64,000 nt of DNA, taken from Ostrinia nubilalis (taxonomy: Eukaryota; Arthropoda; Insecta; Lepidoptera; Crambidae). A model generated the notes under the pieces. It saw only the letters and a list, made by a program, of their open reading frames with translations. It had not been told where the DNA came from and did not search any database. The stretch is taken from the NCBI RefSeq assembly GCF_963855985.1, contig NC_087109.1:330001-394000 (forward strand), written 5' to 3'. The translations under genes were made by a program, and so were the position numbers. The first letter of the stretch is position 1. Every line of letters starts with the position of its first letter. This document shows, piece by piece, positions 8,890 to 19,385 of this stretch.

Positions 8890-10899
8890 ACACCTACATT
8901 ATACAATTCTTTTATATCAAAATATTTCTGGTTTTTTTACCATTATACCCTGTGAGAAACATTGAAACTTTTTATAGCTCTATTACCAACTGAAGTGAAA
9001 ATTTTAGTATTTCAATCTCATGTTCGGAACATCGGAACATAAACGCTTTTATAGTAATTTTTATGGCAAAATCATTCAGTTTTATCGAGACTATTCAAAC
9101 ATTAATAAAGTATCAAGCTTAAATATTTTTCAGAACTTCAGCCTTGAAGTCTTATATTGAAAACGTATTCTAAGTAGGTACCACTAATATCCGTCTCGCT
9201 CATCAAAGTTAAGCATTGGTAAGAGTAAAAGAGATGAATAGAACGGCAAATAAGGAAGTCTACACACTAAGTAGGGCTTCGGATCGGGCCCGAAGGCTGA
9301 CAATTGATTCGGATCGATCGGCCGTAACAAAGCACCTTTTAACTTATTCAACCCGTATTCAAATTCTTGTCGTTGGGGGCTCCATGAAAATAGATTTTAA
9401 CGGACTTTTCAACGCAAAACATTTTTTAGTAGATACTTAAGTAGTGAGTAAGTAGGGCATGTGAAACGAAATGTAATTATAGCATAGGTTGCTTCTGTTT
9501 AAAAAATATTAAGAATCAACAAACCCAACCTTGTTGGTATCTTCCCTTAGGTACTCTGTCTTTCAAACGAAACTCTACTACACAGTGTAAGAATCGCAGC
9601 TGTGAGCTTTTAACTTGTGATAATAAATCACCTTATACCTTATTATACCTTACGTTCTCTTCCTTCCATTCCAATTACTGTTAGACACCCTGCCAATAGT
9701 TTGGTCGGGCTTTCGGATGTGAACTCAAGATGTAATTAGACGCCAACCAAACTATCAGCTGACTAAAAAGTCTGTCTGCGGGTTGTCTTATACCGTTTAT
9801 TATGTCGATATATCTGAAAAGATTTGGTCTCTCATTGGGTTATAATAGATTTTAGATTCTATTCTTCTTTTGCTTATACATTTTACAACTGCGCTTACAT
9901 ACACCCACACTCTCTAATACACACTACACAACACACTCACACTTTTTTGGTTTTGATAACTTAACCTTTTTATTTTGTCTCAAAGTCTTACCTTATTTTA
10001 AATTATATAAATTCATTAGTAGTATGAACCGGAGCTACAGTACTTGAAAAAGTAAATCATAAAGTAAACCCACTTGTTATTGCGATACAGGTCTGCGTGC
10101 CTTGTGCAATAACTACCGCTTTGTATTGTACGTAGTTTTTCATGAAAATAAATATTTTATTTATTTTCATTCGCAGCGTGGCCACCCCACTCTTCGCGAA
10201 GTGCGAATCTATTTGAGTTGTCGCGAATCGGAAGAAGCAACTTGGATTACTTCGTTATAAGCCCGGATTAGAATTGCCGAGTTACGCCGAGTTATGCCGA
10301 GTTATTGCGGAACTTATGGGCTTTAATAAAGCGTTGAAATGTTCAATAAATTGAAAATTAGTTCGACTACAATTGGAAGTTTAAAATAACTTGAAGGATG
10401 ATCTTTGCCAGAAGAATTCAATATTCTTCTTACCATAAAGCTAGATTGACGTCAAACACACATGTAGCTCTATAATGCGTATCATATCTAAAAATAATTT
10501 ATCATTATCATCAGGTCTTGACTACCATTTTAACCTTAACCTTTCCTAACGGAAACACCACCTAGATGACTTAAAATAGACCAACATTATGAACTTATCA
10601 TTTGATCAGGGACATAGTATTTATTTCTAAGCCCATTCATTAATATAATCACTTGAAATAATATTTATTTTTCCGGAGCCATCTTTAAAACATAAAAGTT
10701 TTAAGCTTGCACTTTAGTATTCCGCATAAAAGTCTTACAAAATAAAAGACAGCTGTGCTCGTCAACTTGGAACAATAAAATTATAATGATTATAAAGACG
10801 TATCCTTGCATTTCTGGTGTAGGTATTAACTTAAACTTTACTGCATAAATAAAGTTCAATTAATACCTCACAGTACCTAGAACCAGTCAACCTTCTTAA
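8890..10899. other. Long AT-rich stretch, no gene seen
   Basis: Intergenic-looking DNA. Items noted: an ACAC-rich stretch 9898-9945, a small hairpin TGAAAATAAATA around 10142-10170, and three 10-bp GCCGAGTTAY units at 10276-10305. The 74-codon frame at 9216 has no recognisable motif. Confidence 0.55.
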
Positions 10900-10970
10900 C
10901 CTCATAAAGGTAGCAAAAATGCGCTGGATGCAGGTCGCTACCAATCGGCCCTTGTGGAAATCATTAAAAT
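10900..10970 (+). mobile_element. RTE family B 3' fragment
   Basis: CTCATAAAGGTAGCAAAAAT and onward matches the RTE-B C-terminal coding region (KV-AG-RW-AA type). It stops before the terminal tail and is followed by (AAAT)n-like sequence. Confidence 0.7.
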
Positions 10971-11660
10971 AAATAAATAATAAATAAATAAATTCTTTAT
11001 TGAATATCTTATTTGACAGTTTAAACTCTAGGCTAATCTTATGCTACAAAAGGTAAAGTTATACATGTGCCTGAACTAGGAATTTTTTTTCCTGTATCTC
11101 AGGCGAAATAAAGGCTTAACGATACTTTATTTAACTATCATTAGCAAAATACATTTTATACATAAACAATCAACAAATTATATTAATTATCAATACAAAT
11201 TATGTTTATACTAAAAATTAAAATCTATAGGTACTACACATTAAGTAAAATCTAAGAATTAAAATCATTTATTATGGTTACATTGTGCTACTTAATATTG
11301 TTTACTTAGCGTTTTCTATTACATACGGCATGCAGGTGTCTGTGTCAACAAAAATAATAATTTACGAGTACAATGATTTCGGTTTTAAGGTTAGTAGAAC
11401 AGTTCTGTGATCGGTAATTTTGCAGTTAGTTACTAATATTATAAATGGAACAAAATTGAATACACTATCTAAGTCAGAAATTAACCCACCTATCTTATAA
11501 TAAATAATATTAAGTATATCACAAATAACTCGCAAGTAGCCCTTAAGCGCCTTCATAGTCTATGGAGTTAATGTATCTTGTTTCTGCAAGTTTTTTAGCA
11601 GGGCATTCAGCGTCACCTGTCTTCTGATTGCTGGGCTTTTTGAAGTGTAAGCAGGTCGGA
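10971..11660. other. AT-rich DNA, no gene seen
   Basis: Starts with an AAATAAATAAAT microsatellite at 10970-10992. The rest shows no repeat or coding signal that I recognise. Confidence 0.5.
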
Positions 11661-11663
11661 GGA

Positions 11664-11725
11664 TTGGAGGAGGCCTATGTTCAGCAGTGGACGTCCTATG
11701 GCTGAAATGATGATGATGATGATGA
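11664..11725 (+). mobile_element. RTE family B 3' end with (GAT)n tail
   Basis: GGAGGCCTATGTTCAGCAG runs to GGCTGA (the element's stop codon) and then a (ATG/GAT)n tail. The very short retained piece is a typical 5'-truncated LINE end. Confidence 0.85.
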
Positions 11726-12085
11726 ACCTTCTGATAATGGAGAGATGAGTCAATACCGGGTTTGAATTTGTAAAGTCAGCATAAGCGTAAAAATCTTACT
11801 AAGTTAACTATTTATTTGCTGAAAAATAAGCTAAATAAATAGAACCGGCCTTATGGCTTAGCCAAGATAGAACAGAACCAAATCGAGCCAAAGTCGACTT
11901 TGTTGCACATCGTAAACGTGAATTGGACAATTTTAGGATGCTGTAAACCGGATGTGGCCTTTATCTCGCTGACGCGGCAAATTCGAGCCGCTGAAGGCTT
12001 TTACATGAAGCGATTTTACAGCTGACAACTTATTACAATTTAAATTGTACGCAAAAATAAAAGCATTGTTGTACATAAGAATGCT

Positions 12086-12290
12086 AGGTTGGGGCAGAAA
12101 AGTTCTCGAGTGGCTACCACGAGCTGGATGACGTAGTGTGGGCAGGCTCCCACTAGGTGGACCGACGATCTGGTGAAGGTCGCGGGAGGTACCAGGATGG
12201 AGGCGGTGCAGGACCGGTCTTTGTGAAAATCCTTGGGGGAGGCCTTTGTCCAGGAGTGGACTGTCTTTCGGCTGAAACGAACGAACATAA
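12086..12290 (+). mobile_element. RTE family A 3' fragment
   Basis: Matches the last ~200 nt of the LINE at 15961-19104: GGTTGGGGCAGAAAAGTTCT, GGTGGACCGACGATCTGGTG, ending GGCTGAAACGAACGAAC. It contains indels and stops in the ancestral frame. Confidence 0.85.
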
Positions 12291-12484
12291 GAATGAGCCA
12301 TCTTGTGTTGAGATTCGTGTACTGTAATTCGCTAACATAACAGCGTTTAAGTACCAAAAACAGATCAATCTGTTTTAGGCGTAGTATAATACAGAGTAGT
12401 TAAACCAGCGCACCAGTTGGCAGAGTTATTGACTCATTTAACTCGTTCACGACCGCGCTGTCAAATACGCCTCTTTATACAATA

Positions 12485-12621
12485 GCGGTTCACAAACATT
12501 ACTATGAGGTCTCACAGTGCGCGTGGACGCACAGGATCACAGACGAACTAATCACAGAGCTGTATTCCACGTCCGTTTGATTTGTTGCTTCACTTAAGCA
12601 GGCATCGTTTGTGAATACGGG
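12485..12621 (-). mobile_element. MITE family 1, copy b
   Basis: Inverted copy of the element at 44-183. The right terminus here (12621 side) is the complete GTTTGTGAATACGGG. The left tip is damaged (GCGGTTCACAAAC). Confidence 0.75.
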
Positions 12622-12779
12622 TTTAATACTGTTTCTAAATTATTCTGTGGCATCATGTAAACGCTACTCCGCCGAAACATTATGTAGAATATTGTTATTC
12701 TTATAAACATTGTTGCGATTATATCCCCCTTTATTTGAATGGGCTTGCTGTTCTTGGTAACAATTCCGCTTGAAGTGAG

Positions 12780-12850
12780 CAGTATGGTTAACATTATACT
12801 GGGACGTGTAAAAGCGCTTTTTAAAAGTCTGATCGCAAAAATTAAATTCA
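12780..12850 (+). mobile_element. LINE 3' UTR fragment
   Basis: ACTGGGACGTGTAAAAGCGC and the following TTTTTAAAAG match the 3' UTR beside the jockey/CR1-like ORF at 47784. Other copies are at 23685, 53185 and 53975. Confidence 0.6.
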
Positions 12851-13065
12851 GGAACTAGATAAAGACGCTTGGGATTCTTGTTCAAGAATGACATTTTGGG
12901 TACTAAGATGATGTATTTTTTGTTCTTATTGACTTTTACAAGAACAATATAGGTAGGTACTTATTAATTTGTGATATACCGCTATAGACTCTTAAACACA
13001 CCTATTATTCAGTTTTGTACGATTTACAGTGACGGTAGTAGCGTATATGACTACAGTAGAGAATA

Positions 13066-13375
13066 AGATGTTTCCTGGGTAAAAAATGTAAGAGTTTGAT
13101 GTCAGTTAACTTCTCAAAACGCATTATTCACTTTTTCAAAGTAATGAAAATTGAAAGAGATAAAGCGCGCTAAAGTTTAAAAGAAGAGGCCTGTGGCGTC
13201 AAGGAGTGCTTATTAGTGTAGCACTTTGTGACGTCATGCGGAACTTCAACGCAACATAACTTCGTAATTACTTATTTGATTGTCAAATAATAATATACGC
13301 GTCCAATATTTTTTTATTAAATATAATAAATTGACGGAGTAAAAGTTTTTTTTAGGAAACTAGCCTGTTCTACGG
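13066..13375. repeat. ~310-bp repeat, inverted copy of 30957-31283
   Basis: From TTTCCTGGGTAAAAAA to TTAGGAAACTAGCC, with ATAAAGCGCGC, TGACGTCA and AATTGACGGAGTAAAA in matching order to the reverse complement of 30957-31283. Ends carry a weak GTTTCCT inverted repeat. Probably a non-coding DNA transposon. Confidence 0.7.
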
Positions 13376-14186
13376 TTTCTTTTTACTGTGACTCAAGTTT
13401 CTTTTATGAGGTCAGTAAATCAATCTGTAGGCTCAGCCTACATATTTTCTAGATAGTGCTGTCCATCGCAGACATGTCTAGGAACTACAGTTTGATAGAG
13501 ACTTTATACAGGGTGTCCCGTAATGTAACGTCAAGCCGGAACTGGGTGTTGAGGCAAGTTATGCTGGCTATCAGAAAAATATAAAAAAAAATCTATGTGG
13601 CATATTTTCAAAATAATGGGCATTTAAAAAAAATCAAAAATTTCTACTCTAGGTGACGGTCTTTTTACTCGTGTTGCCACAAATCTTCACTTTTTCCAAA
13701 ATTTTTTTTTGTTATGTAACCCTGAATAATGCTTCTCTAAATTGTTATCAAAATTACAAAACTAGCTGCTCCAGCTTGGATAAAAAAAATACATTATTCC
13801 CAAAAAGAAATTCAAAATAAAAATTTTGTCTAGTTTAAACTGACTGTACTGAAAAAAAAAAGTACTACGCAAGTGTGGCATGTGACGTCATAATTTGGCG
13901 CATTTAGTAAGGATTCCAAAATGGTATAACACTTGGTAAATTATTGCTGTAATTGTCGACAATTTTTGGTTTTTTGGAAATAATCCCGTTTTTAACTTTA
14001 TCTACCTTGGTTAAAAATTATTATTCTAATGTGCCCAAAATTCAAGTTTCTGTGACTGACTACCGTACAGTCAGTCACAGAAACTTTTGTCACCATGACA
14101 GTAATTAGTAGTTGACATACTGTGACAAAAGTCACCCGTGCGTGCGCGCCGTTACTACCTGCTCTGCCTGCACTTGTACTTGGTAA

Positions 14187-14757
14187 CAGGGATAATAAGG
14201 ATATGAAGTTTCGGTTATGAATACGGTTACGGATATTAGAATAATATTATACCGGTTTCGGTTACGGTCACGGATATGAAATCATTTCAGATTATCCGAA
14301 AATTTCGGATAATTTCGGTTACAGAATTATTAGAATTTCAAAAATGTAGGTATAATTCAAATAGCAAGATGCTGCGTGACCCACATAGCTACTTTATGTA
14401 CCAACTAAGAGAACACCTATGTATGATAAAGGTTAAACAGGCTGGCATATTAGATGGTGCCAGGGAATGCCAGACAAGTTGGTAACAAATATTAAGATTT
14501 AAGGTACAATTCCAAGACGGGCCGCAGACCGCAAACTGCAAAACTCTATGAAATCGGCAGCGCGGCATTGCTGCTGCAGCGTGTATACTGCAGATTTCAT
14601 AGAGTTTTGCAGTTTGGAATAATTTTACCCTTAGACTCCGCCTTTATCCGAAACTATCCGTAACTTTTGAATCAGTTTCGGTTACGGTTATGGATATTTT
14701 TTTATTTCGGATATCCGATAGTTTCGGTTACGGTTACGGATATCCATAACATCCCTG
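14187..14757. mobile_element. hAT-like MITE nested in the long-TIR element
   Basis: 571 bp flanked by a perfect 8-bp duplication CTTGGTAA (14179-14186 and 14758-14765). Ends are CAGGGAT / ATCCCTG. An 8-bp TSD with CAGGGATG-type tips is diagnostic of hAT elements. Sub-terminal regions carry many copies of TTTCGGTTACGG, GGATAT and related motifs. No coding capacity. Confidence 0.9.
14502..14632. mobile_element. Hairpin element nested in the hAT-like MITE
   Basis: CAAACTGCAAAACTCTATGA (from ~14531) and its inverted copy ending near 14618 face each other around a GC-rich centre. Outer parts (GGTACAATTCCAA / TTGGAATAATTTTACC) continue the inverted repeat less well. This is a third nesting level. 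Confidence 0.7.
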
Positions 14758-15372
14758 CTTGGTAAGATGGCCCTCTCCGTCCCGCTCATACCTTTTAAAA
14801 TGGCTTCTCCACCTCATTTAAGCCAGAAACTTGAATTTTGGGCACATTAGAATAATAATTTTTAACCAAGGTAGATAAAGTTAAAAACGGGATTATTTCC
14901 AAAAAACCAAAAATTGTCGTCAATTACAGCAAGAATTTACCAAGTGTTATACCATTTTGGAATCCTTACTAAATGCGCCAAATTATGACGTCACTTGCCA
15001 CACTCGCATAGTACAATTTTTTTTCAGTACAGTCAGTTTAAACTAGGCAAAATTTTTATTTTGAAAATTTTTTTGGGAATAATGTATTTTTTTCATCCAA
15101 GTTGGAGCAGCTGGTTTTGTAATTTTGATAACAATTTAGAGAAGCATTATTCAGGGTTACATAACAAAAAAAAAAATTTGGAAAAAGTGAAGATTTGTGG
15201 CAACACGAGTAAAAAGACCGTCACCTGGAGTAAAAATTTTTGTTTTTTTTTAAATGCCCATTATTTTGAAAATATGCCACATAGATTTTTTTTTATATTT
15301 TTCTGATAACCAGCATAACTTGCCTCAACACCCAGTTCCGGCTTGACGTTACATTACGGGACACCCTGTATA

Positions 15373-15745
15373 CGAGTACTCTACACTGAACACAAGTAGT
15401 TCGTTCTTTAGTGATATTGAAGTGGCTTTCTACTGAAGTGTTTGTTTAATGTCTTGACATTGTGTGTAACCATGTTCTTGATTAGCGCTCACTAGAGGTC
15501 GTATAAAGATTTTCACAATATAGTGTCATGTAGTTGTATAATATTCAGTGTGTGTGTGTATTATTATTTTAGAGATACTTAATAAGGCGAGAAGTTATTT
15601 TGAAAATATTTCCGAAATGTTTGGTGTGTGGTGTGAAATTTCGGACAATAATTTTGATTGTCATAATATAAATTGTCTACCTACAAGCATGTTCTTGTGT
15701 AAATAATATGTTTAACTTTGTACAAATTGTTGTGATTTGTTGTTA
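15373..15745. other. AT-rich DNA, no gene seen
   Basis: Lies between the long-TIR element and a retroposon tail. It contains a short GTGTGTGTGTATTATT stretch near 15549. No feature is recognised. Confidence 0.5.
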
Positions 15746-15749
15746 GATA

Positions 15750-15838
15750 TAGAGGTGTCTATGGGCGACGGTAATCACTTACCATCAGGTGATCCGTCTG
15801 CTCGTTTGCCTCCTGTCAAATAAAAAATAAATAAAAAG
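15750..15838 (+). mobile_element. Retroposon 3' module, copy 2
   Basis: TGTCTATGGGCGACGGTAAT, ACTTACCATCAGGTGATCC and GCTCGTTTGCCTCCTGTCA, followed by an A-rich AAATAAAAAATAAAT tail. Confidence 0.65.
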
Positions 15839-15967
15839 GTGGTGTGAAATCTGTGTGATCAATTGACGTAAAATTCACTATATCACTAGAGTACCTAATG
15901 GTTTTTGGTGATATTGGTTAATTAATCAGTTAATATTATTCGTCAAAATATTTTGATTATCGTCGTT

Positions 15968-17677
15968 TCAGCCGAAAGACGTCCACTGCTGGACAAAGGC
16001 CTCCCCCAAGGATTTCCACAAAGACCGGTCCTGCGCCGCTTGCATCCAGGTACTTCCCGCGACCTTCACCAGATCGTCGGTCCACCTAGTGGGAGGCCTG
16101 CCCACGCTACGTCTTCCAGCTCGTGGTCGCCACTCAAGAACTTTTCTGCCCCAGCGGCCATCAGCTCTTCGAGCTATGTGCCCCGCCCACTGCCACTTGA
16201 TTTTAGCGATTCTGCGGGCTATGTCAGTCACTCTGGTTCTCCTACGGATCTCCTCATTTCTGATTCGATCACGCAGGGAAACTCCGAGCATAGCACGCTC
16301 CATCGCTCTTTGGGTGACCTTGAGCCTTCTTATGAGGCCCATAGTAAGCGACCACGTCTCAGAGCCATACACCATCACTGGCAACACACACTGGTCAAAT
16401 ACTTTTGACTTGAGACACTGCGGTATTTCGGACGTGAGAATTTCGCGAAGCTTCCCGAACGCTGCCCAGCCGAGTTGGATTCGACGATTAACCTCTTTCT
16501 CGAAGTTGGACCTACCTAACTGGACTGTTTGTCCCAGGTATACATAATTGTCAACAACTTCGAGTGTAGTGTCTCCAACCTTCAGAGGAGTGGGTACAAC
16601 ACGGGCATTTGACATAATTTTTGTCTTGTCCATGTTCATTTTAAGACCCACTTGTTGAGAGGCTCTACTGAGGCCATCGAGCATTGTGTTTAGGTCCTCC
16701 ACGGTCTCAGCCATGACTACGATATCGTCCGCGAAACGAAGGTGGGTGATATACTCGCCGTTGATATTTATGCCGAATCCGCTCCAGTCCAGAAGCTTGA
16801 AAACATCTTCCAGGGCGGTGGTGAACAGTTTCGGAGATATGACATCTCCCTGTCTCACCCCTCGCTGCAACTGGATAGGTTTCGAGTTCTGATCCTGGAG
16901 GCGGACCGACATTGTGGCGTTTTCGTACAAGCCCTTCAGCGCTTCGATGTATCTATAGTCAATTTGGCACCGTTGGAGAGACTGTAGCACTGCCCAGGTC
17001 TCGATCGAGTCGAAGGCTTTTTCATAGTCCACAAACGCCAGACAAAGTGGCTGATTATACTCCTCGGTCTTCTGTATAATCTGCCGTAGCGTATGTATGT
17101 GGTCTATGGTACTAAAGCCTTTTCGGAAACCGGCTTGTTCGGGAGGCTGGAAGTCGTCGAGCCTGCGAGCGAGACGATTCGTAATGACTCTCGAAAACAG
17201 CTTGTAGACATGGCTCAGAAGTGAGATGGGTCTATAATTTTTCAACAAGGTTTTGTCGCCTTTTTTGAAAAAAAGTATCACCACACTTCTGTGCCATGCC
17301 GTAGGCGTTTTTCCCTCAAGTATGACGGAATCGAACAGCCTCTGAAGAGCCTTTGGTACCGGCGTTCCGCCTGCTTTCAGAAGCTCAGCCGTGATTCCAT
17401 CATCACCCGGTGCCTTGTTGTTTTTCAGCTGTTTGAGAGCCATTCTAATCTCGTACAGGCTGACGTCCGGGATATCTTCGGTGTAGTGTCGGGTCAGTCT
17501 AGCTCTTGGGTCTTCGGCTAGATTTGTGACAGGTGTACGTACACTCGTGTATAATTGTCCGTAGAACTTCTCAACCTCTTCCAATAACTCAGGCCCCGAC
17601 GAGATGTCTCTGCCATCCTCGGTCTTCAGCTTGGTCAGTTGACTTTGGCCAACAGACAGAGCCTTTGTTACGCTCAA
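15968..17677 (-). CDS. RTE reverse transcriptase half (frameshifted from EN)
   Basis: About 569 codons, open from the break to the element's 3' end. Conserved RT blocks counted from 17677: LKNYRPISLL (~145-154), FVDYEKAFD with catalytic D217, RQGDVISPK (~275-283) and FADD (315-318). A C-terminal region follows with GRPPTRWTDDLVKVAG and an ending WTSFG. There is no ATG at its start: the first codon listed (17677) is TTG, inside sequence that also encodes the end of the endonuclease frame. This shows the segment was once continuous with the upstream frame. The last ~60 codons are the part preserved in dozens of truncated copies, since the 3' terminus of the element is inside or immediately after this coding sequence. 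Confidence 0.9.
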   Translation of the reverse strand: MSVTKALSVGQSQLTKLKTEDGRDISSGPELLEEVEKFYGQLYTSVRTPVTNLAEDPRARLTRHYTEDIPDVSLYEIRMALKQLKNNKAPGDDGITAELLKAGGTPVPKALQRLFDSVILEGKTPTAWHRSVVILFFKKGDKTLLKNYRPISLLSHVYKLFSRVITNRLARRLDDFQPPEQAGFRKGFSTIDHIHTLRQIIQKTEEYNQPLCLAFVDYEKAFDSIETWAVLQSLQRCQIDYRYIEALKGLYENATMSVRLQDQNSKPIQLQRGVRQGDVISPKLFTTALEDVFKLLDWSGFGININGEYITHLRFADDIVVMAETVEDLNTMLDGLSRASQQVGLKMNMDKTKIMSNARVVPTPLKVGDTTLEVVDNYVYLGQTVQLGRSNFEKEVNRRIQLGWAAFGKLREILTSEIPQCLKSKVFDQCVLPVMVYGSETWSLTMGLIRRLKVTQRAMERAMLGVSLRDRIRNEEIRRRTRVTDIARRIAKIKWQWAGHIARRADGRWGRKVLEWRPRAGRRSVGRPPTRWTDDLVKVAGSTWMQAAQDRSLWKSLGEAFVQQWTSFG

Positions 17678-18923
17678 TCGCCTCTTTAATACGATCTGTA
17701 TTAAATTGGCGTAGATCGCGAGTCAAAGACTTGGAGATCTGTCTGTTAAGATGCCGATACTGAGCAGCATCTTCAGAGGACTGCAGAACCAAGTTTCGTC
17801 TCTCTTCCATAAGTTTATTGGTGAGGTCAGAGATCTTTTTGGTTCCTTTTGGACGACGGGTTTTAAAGAACTTAGACCCAGTCGTTTGGACAATTTCCAC
17901 TAACCTGTCATTGTATTCGTCCACATTTTCGCAGTCTCCTAGGCATTCGAAACGATTTTGCAACTCGAGCTGAAAGCTTTCGGGGTTTTGGAGTTGGATG
18001 GGCGCTGGGCGGAGCGTAGACTTCATCAGTCGACGCCTCTCGAGCTTGGGTCTGATATTCAATGTGCCTCTTACCATTCGGTGATCGCTTCCTGTTTTGA
18101 CCGAGTTGATCACAGAAACATCATTGAATATATGCTTCTTCGTCGACAAGATGAAGTCGATCTCATTTTTTATAGCGCCATTGGGATGCAGCCATGTCCA
18201 CTTTCGCTGTTTTGGCTTCCTGAAGAAGGAGTTCATCATAAAGAGGCCCTCCCTCTCCATAAAGCCCGCCAGCAGTTGGCCACGTGCGTTCCTCTCTCCA
18301 TACCCAAATTGCCCCACTTTCAGCTCATTATCGCTTCGTCTACCCAGCTTCGCGTTGAAGTCCCCCATCACAACGGTAAAATGGGACCGGGAGCTATGTA
18401 TGGCTCTGGAAATATCCTCATACATAGTCTCCACTTCGTCGTCGGGGTGTTCCGTGGTCGGTGCGTATACCTGTATGACCTTCAGCGAATACCGTTTGGT
18501 GATTCTGAGTATAAGGTACGCTACCCTCGCCGAAACACTCTCGATCTGGACCACGTTGTTGACAAGGGACTTGTGGACGATAAACCCGACACCACCCTGG
18601 GACTGCTGGTCGCCCTCCCGGAAATAGAGCAGGTTTCCGGATTTCAGGATTATGGTGTCCTCCCCCTCTCTTCGGACTTCGCATAATCCTACGATATCCC
18701 ACCGCAACCTGCTCAGTTCTTCCTCGAGTTCGGCGAGCCTCACGTCAGTCCGCAGCGTGCGAGTGTTAAATGTTGCCAGGGCCAGAGGTCGTCGGGGTTG
18801 GTAGCCTGTCGGTACCCGGTGATTCTTAGCACCCCTCGCCCCACCGTTACCGTGACCGCTACCGTGGCCCGGGATAGTGGGGCCGCCGGGACCTAGGGGC
18901 CGTGTTTTTTTGTTCCTCTCCAT
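17589..18923 (-). CDS. RTE apurinic/apyrimidinic-type endonuclease half
   Basis: The frame is open from 18995, but its first ATG is at 18923, so about 444 codons. Endonuclease motifs appear in order: LATFNTRTL, VGLCEVRREG (catalytic Glu), IQVYAPT, VMGDFNAKLG (DFN), KWTWLHPNG and GSDHRMVRG (SDH). These make the first-strand nick for target-primed reverse transcription. The frame ends at 17589 after overlapping the RT frame by ~90 nt, because of a deletion near 17657. The intact family protein would be about 980 residues, normal for RTE. The N-terminus is Gly/Pro/Arg-rich. Confidence 0.88.
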   Translation of the reverse strand: MERNKKTRPLGPGGPTIPGHGSGHGNGGARGAKNHRVPTGYQPRRPLALATFNTRTLRTDVRLAELEEELSRLRWDIVGLCEVRREGEDTIILKSGNLLYFREGDQQSQGGVGFIVHKSLVNNVVQIESVSARVAYLILRITKRYSLKVIQVYAPTTEHPDDEVETMYEDISRAIHSSRSHFTVVMGDFNAKLGRRSDNELKVGQFGYGERNARGQLLAGFMEREGLFMMNSFFRKPKQRKWTWLHPNGAIKNEIDFILSTKKHIFNDVSVINSVKTGSDHRMVRGTLNIRPKLERRRLMKSTLRPAPIQLQNPESFQLELQNRFECLGDCENVDEYNDRLVEIVQTTGSKFFKTRRPKGTKKISDLTNKLMEERRNLVLQSSEDAAQYRHLNRQISKSLTRDLRQFNTDRIKEAIERNKGSVCWPKSTDQAEDRGWQRHLVGA

Positions 18924-19385
18924 GGGGGGGATTTGCCTTAATCGCCACGCTTGGCAGGCGGGTTGGCGATCGCAGTTTTTTATAAGGTTTCGCACGCAGA
19001 CGCTGCTGCCCGTCCGGTGCTGCAGGGATTTTGTCGCCTCTTACGACACGCCTCCTGTTGGCGGTGGGGAAGAGTATTCTTTATGGCCGTCCCCACACGG
19101 CGAGTATTTTGATTATAAACGTAACTTAATATTTTATATCAATAAAGTTTTAACTATACCTACTATATGAATGAATTTGAAACTTTAATCATTTTTATAG
19201 TTAATGTTACGTCTCAATTTTACAATCAGCTATGTTCATGATCATTATCAAGCGATTTTATCTTCTCATCTTATGATTTTTAACAATGATGATTTTTCTT
19301 TTCAGGTAAGTGAGGCGTAGTTCAAATTAGATCGATTGAGGGTAAGTTTTTATGTTATTTCAAATAGAAAGAGGAAATGATTTGA

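Larger units (their letters stand above)
13509..15368. mobile_element. Long-TIR DNA element with CAGGGTG ends (outer element)
   Basis: Terminal inverted repeats of about 544 bp (13509-14052 and 14824-15368) start CAGGGTGTCCCGTAATGTAA. Both ends are flanked by TATA (13505-13508 and 15369-15372), giving a TA or TATA target duplication. The centre has no transposase ORF. It contains a small GACTGACT hairpin near 14053-14080 and a nested MITE. The 103-codon frame at 14995 lies in the right arm and is an artefact. TA-type targeting suggests a Tc1/mariner-like superfamily (inference). Confidence 0.93.
15961..19104 (-). mobile_element. Full-length RTE-clade LINE (family A)
   Basis: A 12-bp target duplication TATTTTGATTAT (15949-15960 and 19105-19116) brackets a 3,144-bp minus-strand element, so both termini are defined. 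The 5' end begins CTCGCCGTGTGGGGACGG and the leader is ~180 nt. The 3' end lies only a few bases past the stop codon (TGAAACGACG). An apurinic-type endonuclease domain precedes the reverse transcriptase, with no separate gag ORF, as in RTE elements. The frame is broken near 17657. A clean TSD implies a fairly recent insertion, probably mobilised in trans. Confidence 0.93.

Noticed and set aside
14995..15306. 103-codon plus-strand frame as a gene
   Set aside because: It lies entirely in the right terminal inverted repeat of the 13509-15368 element and has low-complexity Phe/Lys composition.
16089..16547. Plus-strand frames of about 150 codons across 15953-16547
   Set aside because: They are antisense to the RT coding region of the minus-strand LINE and have no motif of their own.
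15968..17677. RT ORF as a separate second ORF with its own start
   Set aside because: It has no ATG (first codon TTG) and overlaps the endonuclease frame. RTE elements normally encode both domains in one frame.
18097..18686. Plus-strand frames of 176 and 242 codons
   Set aside because: They are antisense to the LINE endonuclease frame, which has clear catalytic motifs.
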